From Perca fluviatilis (taxonomy: Eukaryota; Chordata; Actinopteri; Perciformes; Percidae), in contig NC_053118.1 in the NCBI RefSeq assembly GCF_010015445.1, forward strand, positions 16,525,437-16,589,436: a stretch of 64,000 bases of DNA, given 5' to 3'. The stretch's first letter is position 1. Each line of letters opens with the position of its first letter. Below the pieces are notes generated by a model. The model was not told the DNA's origin and did not search any database. It saw only the letters and a program-made list of their open reading frames with translations. This document shows positions 55,401 through 64,000 of the stretch, piece by piece. The position numbers and the translations under genes are program-made.

Positions 55401-57854
55401 TGCTATAGTGCCACAAGGAGGCCACACAGCCAAAAGAAAAAAAAGTAGGATTTAGTGCTGGCAAACGTTTTTCAGAGTTACTGTAGACTTGGCTTACATT
55501 GTAGCCCATGTTGCCAAGAGAAGAGTTGGTTTCAGTTTAAACTCAAAGATTAAACTCTAGTTTACATCACATTAAGATTTTGTGAGATTATTGGAATATC
55601 CCCATTTCCATTTGAATAGAGTTCCACTAAATGGCACATTTTCTTTCAAAGAGACAGAAATTTGTCTGCAGACGTTAGCATTGCTCAAGGCGTGGGTATG
55701 ACAAAAGAACTCCTCCTGTGCCATGAGCATAAACAGGCAGACATTCCAGGTAACTGAGCCTTGCAAATCAAACAGTTTACACCATAGCAAGATGATAATC
55801 ATGAGAAAGGTCTTTGGTTGAATTAAAATAATTCAGCAATACCAAATACTCCATGTGTGAAAGAGACTTGTGCGTGTCTCCCTCTCACAGTAGGTAGCCA
55901 GTCAATGTGGCCTCTGCCATAACTGCCGGTTACCGTGGAAACAGGGTATATATGTGCGTGTGCCTGCTACACTCGGACTTGGGCTCCAATAGTGTTACGA
56001 GGTTAGGACCCTTTTGTTTTCTTCCATGTATAAAGGCTTTGGGAAGTATGACACCCAAAGCTTACATGTAACGTCCAATATAATGGACAGCAAAGCAGGG
56101 TGGGATAGTAGGACTGATTCAAGATTTTTGTTAGCAACTTCTGATGGTGTAAATTGACATTTTTTTGTGAGATTTGTACGATGTAAATTTTATGACTATC
56201 TTATATTTGAATTAGTGTATTTTTGCCATATTGTGAAAAAAATAGTCTTAATAAATATATAATAGAAGAAGTGTTAAGGGTTAGAATGTTGACCAAAAGT
56301 GGTTCTCAGGCCAATCTGCCCTGTTTGTGGAAAGTTGTTCTGTTGCTCTCAGGATAAAGTGGCTGCTAACACACATCGTCTACTCTGTCTAGCACCAAGT
56401 GACCCCTGGATAGAAATAGCACCATTGGCAGCTCCAGTTGTCACACGCACGCACACGCTTCAGACCGCTGCTCTCTGTGTGTGTCTGTCTGTGTGTGTCT
56501 GTCTAGTGGCATAGCTGGCTGTCAGTAGAAATAGCTGCTGTGTGACATGGTTGTTTCGGAGGCTTGTAATTATCCCCGCACCACTAACACTTAACCAGTT
56601 GAAAACACACACATTATACACTATGAGCTTGACTCTTTGGTGTATCTGTGTACCAACTGTGCTAAACTGACGCCTTTCTTACCTAGTGAGCAAGTAGCCA
56701 GCGCTAGCAACTTTGAGAAAAAAAGAGCAAATTTGGCCACAGAATGTTTTGACGTTTCAGCGTTTTGTCTTTTGCATGATTTGGTTGGGAACGCCAGTCC
56801 TAGCCAATCAACAATGTCCCACAGCAGAGAGTATACAGTACAAAGTCAATGGATTGTCTTGCAGCTGTTAATTAATTCACTTGGTCAGGTTGTAATACTA
56901 AGAAACCACCACTTTTCATATATCCCTAACAAAGCTTTGTCTATTGGTCTGTGATAGTTCAACTTTCTGTGGGAACTTGTGTCTCAATAGTCTATAGGGA
57001 CATTTGTGACAGAGGTGATAGTTTTCTGTCTGTGTGTGGGTGTGTGTGTATGTGAGAGAGAGATAGTATGGCTATTTGATGTTGAGCTGCCAAGTCGGTC
57101 TCTGTCCTCAACCCCCTTCCAGACTGTTCCTTGGAATGTCACACTGTGCTCGCACAGAGTGTGTGTCTGTGTGTATCAATGTAAAAATCAATGTAGCATA
57201 ACATCTGAATTCTTCTCTTCAAATGTAAAGTGAAGATTGAACACAATAGCATTAATGACAAAACATTAATGGGATTTGACACAATATTGATTTCACTCAA
57301 TTCCCACTTTTCAAAGCAACACTGCTGGCTTAAAACCTCAAAGATAGCAATGATTCACCAGAATACATCAAAACATTTTTGTTTATAGGACCCTATTTTA
57401 TTTCAATAAATAAACTAAAAGGACCCTTGTTGTGTGCACCCCACGTCACAATCTCGTAACCACCTCTTCACCTCACAAAACAAAGTTGTTATGTTACAAG
57501 CAGTTCTGGAAGTTTTGATAACAATTGGTATTACATAATGGGACTGTGCCTCTACCTTGGGTTTTAGCAGAACTTTCTCTATACAGTATGACCTAAACAA
57601 GTAAGTAAGTATGACTTGTTGCTACAACTAGGATTCTTTTTTTCTGTCATATAGTGGGAGAGAAGGAGGATAAACACTTGAGAGCAAAAAGGGAGAAGGA
57701 AACATGGAGAAATAGAGAGAGGGAGTGATTTGGCTGGGGTAGTTTTGACAAGAAGATCAGGTTTGCTAAGCTAAAACCAACTCTGTATGGGCACCAGATG
57801 GTCACTGTTAACTCTGGGCCAGTGGTTATGGAGACTGGAGACCATACAGCTGGA

Positions 57855-57887
57855 CGCACACGCACGCACGCACGCACGCACGCACAA
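57855..57887. repeat. (CGCA)n microsatellite
   Basis: About six CGCA units. Confidence 0.85.
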
Positions 57888-57974
57888 ACATTACGTTTTG
57901 CAAGTAAACTGAAAAAATAAAGTTTAAATTGGAAAAGTATTAAGGCAAATTTCACAGTTGTATCGTTTTTTTTA

Positions 57975-58121
57975 CTGTTTATTTATTTATCTTTTTCCAC
58001 TGTTTTTTAAGTTCAATAATTGCAACATCTTTCCAGAAGTCAACGAGTGAAATTATCGTGATTTCAATATTGACTGAAATAATCGTGATTATATTTTTTT
58101 CCCCATAATCGAGCAGCCCTA
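57975..58121. mobile_element. Truncated hAT-type element, right end only
   Basis: The right end, reversed, reads TAGGGCTGCTCGATTATGG, followed by ATAATCACGATTATTT, a very common teleost hAT-like family. The opposite end was not found. It abuts a CA-rich run at 58125-58166. Confidence 0.65.
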
Positions 58122-60040
58122 ACACACCGACACACACACATACACACACACAGACACACACACACATAATAACTGAGCAGTTGGTATGCCCAGATGGAGC
58201 CACCCACATAGGCTAGATTTCATTCATTGATTTTTATTTCTGCTCTGTCAGTCTGGTGTGCTACTGTAAGTCTACAATTACATTTTTTAATAAATGATAG
58301 GCCTAAACTAAGTGACTTGAGGGAGCTGGAAAAAAAGTGAATAGATATAGGAGTGAATGAGTCAAAACAACCGATCAAAAGATTATCTCAATAAATAAAT
58401 GGGGATAGGAATCCGCATTGGTCTCCAAGGTCAAGGGCTCATAATAGTCTGCTCTAATAGTTCACCTCCTTGGGAACCAAGCTCACCTCTTCATTCATCA
58501 ATAGCTGCTGACAGTAAGTCAGCTTGCCCTGTCTACCCACACACACACAGTCAGCAAGTCTAGCCTCAATGGGCACCAATGCATGCAAACGTGTGGGCGA
58601 GCAAACACACACGCACCTGCTGCAGTGTGACCAGTGCTGACACACAAAAACTCCGGACTGTCTGACTACAGCTCCTAACAGCTGTCATCCAAAGACAGAA
58701 TAAGGGAAAGAAGAGGGGAGTGGAGGAGAAGATGAGCAGAGGTGTTGAAAGAAAAGGAGGAGTGGGAGGGAGAATAAAACGATGAAGAGTATTTTCAGAT
58801 ACTGTAAGCATTCTGTAAGTGTCCGGTTGGGGGGAAAAAAAGGGTTTCCTGTATTGAGACTTACTTTAGTTGAAATGTGTGTATCTTAAGTAGAGTTGTG
58901 TAGTAATATCATTGGTGCTATATGAATTGATTTAGCTTTTTACTCCTTATGAACGTCTCTAAATTGCAGACTTTACTTTGTGTTGTATTGTAAGATATGC
59001 GTTGTAGCAATCAGCTGAGCATTATCTGGTTTTATTTAGTGATATAGTCTAAATACCAGCGTTAAGCAGAAACTAAAACATCCACATTGATTTAAATGTG
59101 CTGACATCAACCAAAGAATGGCATCAAAAGAACAAATACTGAATTTGCAACATCAGCAACATACAAGTATAACAACATTTTCAAACTCAGCCCTGACCCT
59201 ATGGCAATGAACATGCATTTAAATGACATATACACTAATGAGGAGTGTTAACCACTAACTACATTTCAACAGCCCTTTCTCTTACTACAGAGCACCATAT
59301 TCACTGAATACTGACAGGAGAGATAAGAGAAAGACAGAGGGGAGGGCGGCTCATTAACCAGGTTTGAACCCATGATGCTGTTGGTCAATGGTTTGCATCA
59401 TAGTCAAACGAGGCACCAAAACAACTGCAGGCTGACGTCTGAGTGTCTGTATACAGATAGTGAATTAAGCACTGGATGTGTAGCTTAGTGTCCATATTCA
59501 ACATAAACCTACACATTGGCAATGGGCCAACAATGTAGCAGATTGTAATACTGACTGCAAGATATTTACAATCTGTATTCTTTAAAATAACTCACTGTCA
59601 ACTGTAATTGTGAATGTGTGTCAGTGTGCCACTGCAATGCAGTGAAATGCATCCTGCATAGTAATGCATGAGACTCCTCTTACCCTTCTCTCCTTTACAT
59701 TGCTCTGCTCTACTGAAGGCTGCTTCTCTCCCAATCTCCTCTCTACTCCTCGTGTGCTTCCATTTTTCTTTCCTTTTCTGCCTTAATCTTGTTTCTTCTT
59801 ATTCTCTCTGCTTGCCCTGCCAACTTCCTCTACTACTATTCTCATCCCATTACTTTTTTTCCCCCCTCTTTCTTCCAACTCACTAGGTCTCTTTCTCACC
59901 ATCTTCCTGCATTCTCCACTATATTCTATTATATCACCAGTGGTGTACGAAAGTGATGTACATAGAGATGATTTAGAGATGTAGTGCTTTAAAAGAAACC
60001 TAAGAGTCTTGGACTGATATACGCTAAACCGAGCAGAGGT

Positions 60041-60151
60041 GGGCGCCCTGGTAGCTCACCTGGTTGAGCGTGCGCCCCATATACTGAGATTCAGTCCTTA
60101 CCGCAGTGACCCAGGTTCGAGTCTGACCCGTAAAAAATAAAAATAAAAAAA
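60041..60151 (+). mobile_element. tRNA-derived SINE, copy 3 (head and A-rich tail)
   Basis: CCTGGTAGCTCACCTGGTTG (A box), GTGCGCCCCATATACTGAGA, CCAGGTTCGAGTCTGACCC (B box), then directly an A-rich tail. It lacks the body seen in the other two copies. Flanks ACCGAGCAGA and AACGAGCCGA may be a decayed target duplication. Confidence 0.8.
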
Positions 60152-61660
60152 AAACGAGCCGAAAGTTGTTAACATGAAGTGTGTCAGTGTGCCACTGTAG
60201 AGCTGCAGCCTGAATACTAATGAACGCTGTACAGAGTTCCAGCTAAATGTTTACAGTGTTGACATAATGCTTACTGCAAAGTAGAGAAAATGTGTGGACG
60301 AGGAGGAGAAAGGAAACTGTAAATATATGTTGATTTTTCATTGTTAAGATAAAGGGGAGAAGAGAAAGTATTGTTGACAAAGAGGAGTAATTTGAGAGTG
60401 ACAGTATGTCACCTCTGTGTGGTTCTGCAGTGTGAATGCTAACGAGGTCTCGAAGCCTCAGATAAACAAGAAAAGATAGCTGACAAATGCATCCATTGCT
60501 CTCTGCATCGCTCGCTTTCTCATTTGGATGCTTACTGAGCTCCTGTATCTCTACATCCCTCCTCCGTAATTCTCCCTCTCTTTCACAATTTCTGTCTCAC
60601 AGCACTGTGGTATGAATGGATACTAAAGCAATGGATGGGAACCAATTAAGATAACAAGAATGCATTGCTTTCGTCTACAAAATGCCACCATCCTTTTTCC
60701 TGTCACACTGTGTGGTCGGATGTGTGAGTTATTTCTCATCTTGCACATTTGCTGCACATTCATTCCTTCTTCTTTTTTTATAATAAAAAAAAAGTGATTT
60801 TGATTTGCCCAATACATCATCACTATCAATATTCTGCATCTGAGATATCTTACTGGAACAATGATAGGCAATTATACATTGTGCATTTCTTGGGGTGCCT
60901 TCATCCAAATGCTTATTAAGAATTTCTCTTTTAGATACTTTTGTGTCTACTATTGGACTGCTGCTATTCTATAACTGTAGTAAAACACGTTTGGCCATGG
61001 CTGTTTAATAAAAATAGTTTTAAAAAGTAAATGTTTGGGTAAAGCATGGCTAATAAGACTTAAAGCATTGTTCCATTTGGCCTACAGTGCAGTCAGAATG
61101 TCAGTTTTAAGGGTTTCTGAGGATGTTCATGTTCCCCTTTATATTTTATAGCCCCAGAGTTCTGGGACAGTGCAGCAAGACAATCATCCTGAACATACAG
61201 CTAAATACAAACAAGAAATGTTTTATGGCCAAACAGTGGATAGTTCGGTCACCTGACTTCAGTCCAAGCAGGTGTTTCACCTGCTGAAGACCACACTGAT
61301 GAAACTAAGAACTAAAAGAGGATGGCTCCAGTACAGGCCTCTCAGAGCATCACCACAGAAGATGTCAGAGGTCTGCTGATGTCTACAGTATGGGTCACAG
61401 TCTTCAGTCTAGCAGGAAGCAAATATTCTTGTCAGAAAAATTACAACAACATGGCATTTCTGCCTGAATAGTATACAAACTGTTAAGCAGATGGATACTG
61501 TACTGTAGTGTGATCTCTAGAATTCACATGCTGCACAAGAGAGTAAGTACAAGAGAAAAGTATCAGGGTGGTCTCTCGACAGAAATCCCAAGCTAACAAA
61601 CAGTCTCCAGGCAGACTTATATGCTAATTTATGCTAACTGGATTACTGTACTCTGTAACA

Positions 61661-61864
61661 CTTTACTTGAAGGAATCTACATAAGAGTGACATGACACTG
61701 TCATGACACAGTCATGACACATTAACCCTAACTTGTCATGACAAAAACCGAATGACACTTACTAAAAGAAGCGTTATGTCCAACGTTTATGACTTGTTTA
61801 TGATGTTCATGACACGTTCATGACAGTGTCATGTCACTCTTATGTAGATACCTTCAAGTAAAGT
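61661..61864. mobile_element. Palindromic MITE, about 204 bp
   Basis: Left arm CTTTACTTGAAGGAATCTAC then ATAAGAGTGACATGACACTG; the right arm is its reverse complement with few changes. The middle is made of TCATGAC-type repeats. Target duplication is not clear. Confidence 0.75.
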
Positions 61865-62688
61865 TTAACCCTGTGCTCTACGTCATAACTGCACATGTTG
61901 GCTTCAGCTGGAGATTGCAATGCAAATGTAGGTCATTGAGGAATTCCATCCCCCCTCTCCCCTTTATTCTACTGTATTCCTTTGATTTCTTCTTTTAAGC
62001 TGTTCTCTCTCTGATCTAGTTGTTCTCTATTATGCACTCCAATCTTTCGGTGTTGAGTTTAGTTTTCTCTCTTTCTGGTTTCTTTCTGTACTGGCTTAGT
62101 CCTCTGCTCCCATTCCCCTCTGTGAATGCAGTACTATAATGTTAACATGGTGTCTGAGTTAATCCAGTCAGTAAGCAGTTGGCCAGTTCAATGAACGGTC
62201 AAAGTTGGGACAGAAAATAAATGCTCAAAGCGAAGTGGAGAATGTCCCATGGGAAAGTACATCCTTGCAAATGCCATCTCTACTGACTGAATAGTCACAA
62301 TGTTGTCTCGGAAGAATACTTATTACAATACTTACAATATTGAAAAATAGCAACATATTAAATGGTAAACATCACTCATCTTAATAATAAAAACCCTGCA
62401 TGGTCCCAAAGTCCCTGTTATCTAAATGTTTTCCACATACAGCAGGTAACATCTGATCATCACTGGGTCTTCAGAACTGCATGTTTAGGGACACAGTCAG
62501 TTCTTGAATCTTGGGTGGATTGATAGACCGGGTGTATTATGCAAAATGCACAATCTCTGGTATTTACAGGTGTTAGGCTAAATATACGGCCAATGGACTT
62601 TTAGACAACATAACTACTGGTGCCATTACATTTCAGTCTCATCCGCATTCAAGACATCAGATGTGGTGCAAACTAACAACCTCGCAAA

Positions 62689-63098
62689 TAGGGTTGGGCA
62701 TCGAGAACAGATTCCTACTTGGAATCATTTCAAAAATTACGATTCCATTTCTTTATTGGAATCGTTTGGAGGATTTGGTTTCAAATCTGATCATAGGTTC
62801 CAAATTTAATATGCGCAAGTTTTGGTTTCCGAAGCGGCCAGGCACTTGTTGTGTTGCAGCCTTGGAGCACAGTAAGCGTCGCTCTAGTGTGGCTTTATTT
62901 TACATTGAAAAAGCTGTAAAACTGCAAACCACCATTGAATCAAAATAAAACTTTCCTCTTATTTGTGAAATAAGCATGTGACCCATTTCAACTCCACCCC
63001 TCAAAGAATCGGAATCGAGAATCGATAAGAACCGGAATCAAAAGGAAGAATCGGAACTGGAATCAGAATCGTTAAAATCCAAACGATGCCCATCCCTA
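62689..63098. mobile_element. hAT-type non-autonomous transposon, 410 bp
   Basis: Left TAGGGTTGGGCATCG; right, reversed, TAGGGATGGGCATCGTTTGG. It is flanked by CTCGCAAA (62681-62688) and CTAGCAAA (63099-63106), an 8-bp duplication with one mismatch. The inside is rich in GGAATCG motifs. There is no coding capacity. Confidence 0.85.
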
Positions 63099-63245
63099 CT
63101 AGCAAAGCTTAAACACAATAACATCCGCTGTTGTAATAGAGCTGGCAATATCAGGTGTCATTCACTGATAGCCAGTGCCTGCATAATGTTCTACACGGCA
63201 TGTAACAGCTCTCCAGCAGCTATAAGTCTACTGCCCAAATAACCA

Positions 63246-63273
63246 ATTAAACCCCCGAATGAGGGGGTTTAAT
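63246..63273. repeat. Perfect 11-bp inverted repeat, 6-nt loop
   Basis: ATTAAACCCCC, GAATGA, GGGGGTTTAAT. Could form a small hairpin in the mtss1 intron. Confidence 0.9.
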
Positions 63274-63290
63274 GGTGTCATAAGATGACC

Positions 63291-63298
<8 letters not shown>

Positions 63299-63335
<37 letters not shown>
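63299..63335. repeat. GA microsatellite
   Basis: AG units with one AGCG interruption. Confidence 0.9.
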
Positions 63336-64000
63336 ATAGATTACCCTAGAGCCCACTCTTGCTCTTTTCCGGGCTCTGGTGCCCCACTTTCTCTCTAATC
63401 TTCCTTTCTGGTCTGACACACATTCCACAGACAGATAGAAAGAATTTACTAGAAGCTCTACCAATGAACTAAATCCATTGCTTTTTTGGTTAGAGTATTG
63501 CCATCCTTATTTAAGGTACGCAGAACTAAGAAGCAGTGGCAATGATAACGGGCACTTAAAACAATCAACAAACAATGAAACCCAATCAACATAACTTTAT
63601 GTTTTTTTAAATGTATTGGAAGAATGAGATACTTTCTGGTCAGAAGTACGGCGCAGCGTCACATCAGCATATGGTCAGAACGTGCAAAAAGTCTCATGTC
63701 ATGGTTAATCATTTGCAGTGAAAGGGACAGAGGTTCATATTTCCACTGCAATAACTGAACACAATAACAACTGAATAAACTAAGGTCTGAGTCATTGGGT
63801 CTGAGTCACGTTCATCTTGTATGCAGGACTAAAGTCACAGCCTAACTTGTCTTCATGAATCTCATATTCAGATTCATTTAATTTCAATTCTGTAATTATT
63901 TACATTGCCAACAAGGCAGAGATAGTCAAGTCCGGTTTTAGGTGCAATATCACCTACATAGGTCTCAACACTATAATAGAATAAAACAAATATAAGCTGT

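Larger units (their letters stand above)
53697..64000 (-). other. mtss1 upstream intron (continues past window)
   Basis: No match to the expected first three mtss1 coding exons was found, so this is taken as intron. It contains long GT tracts, a CGCA run, fragments and complete copies of hAT-type elements, a SINE, a palindromic MITE and a GA run. A roughly 150-bp imperfect local duplication occurs near 55210-55405. Confidence 0.6.

Noticed and set aside
53697..64000. First three mtss1 coding exons
   Set aside because: I looked for the expected peptides of the I-BAR N-terminus on the minus strand and found none, so they are placed outside the window.

Overview
This window is nuclear DNA of a ray-finned fish, probably a percomorph. 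The evidence is widely spaced exons with GT-AG introns, long CA/GT microsatellites, tRNA-derived SINEs and several non-autonomous DNA transposons of types common in teleost genomes. No bacterial gene organisation, CRISPR array, intact autonomous transposon or recognisable virus was seen. The species assignment is inference from repeat content and protein similarity recalled from memory.

Two protein-coding genes are supported, both on the minus strand and both cut by the window edges. The left half (about 3.9-30.4 kb) holds tmem65, a mitochondrial inner-membrane protein. Coding exons 1-5 are at 29467-29761, 14957-15001, 10496-10563, 9132-9186 and 3941-3983. The last roughly 70 codons are not found and should lie left of base 1. 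A CpG-rich stretch (about 29.5-30.4 kb) is the likely promoter.

The right half (about 31.7-64 kb) holds mtss1 (MIM, missing-in-metastasis), an I-BAR plus WH2 actin/membrane protein. Thirteen coding exons from 53696 down to 35107 join in one frame, giving about 805 residues. Roughly 69 N-terminal residues are missing and should lie right of base 64000. An AT-rich presumptive 3' UTR runs from 35106 to about 31.69 kb, so only about 1.2 kb separates the mtss1 3' end from the tmem65 promoter region.

The rest is intron and intergenic DNA with repeats. Four hAT-type non-autonomous elements carry 8-bp target duplications (2810-3176, 7468-7856, 26833-27200, 62689-63098). There is a TTAA-flanked element with arms of about 320 bp (39042-39874), other TTAA-type elements (6060-6345, 49781-50529), a short palindromic MITE (61661-61864), three copies of one tRNA-derived SINE (4725-4881, 47340-47537, 60041-60151), several teleost repeat fragments and many microsatellites.

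I see no convincing new biological system. The points most worth a second look are: a (TG)34 tract abutting the tmem65 exon 4 acceptor, a layout resembling human CFTR exon 9; the long inverted repeat inside an mtss1 intron; a perfect 18-bp hairpin between the genes; a CpG-dense island inside tmem65 intron 2; and the direct mtss1-tmem65 adjacency, which differs from the human order.
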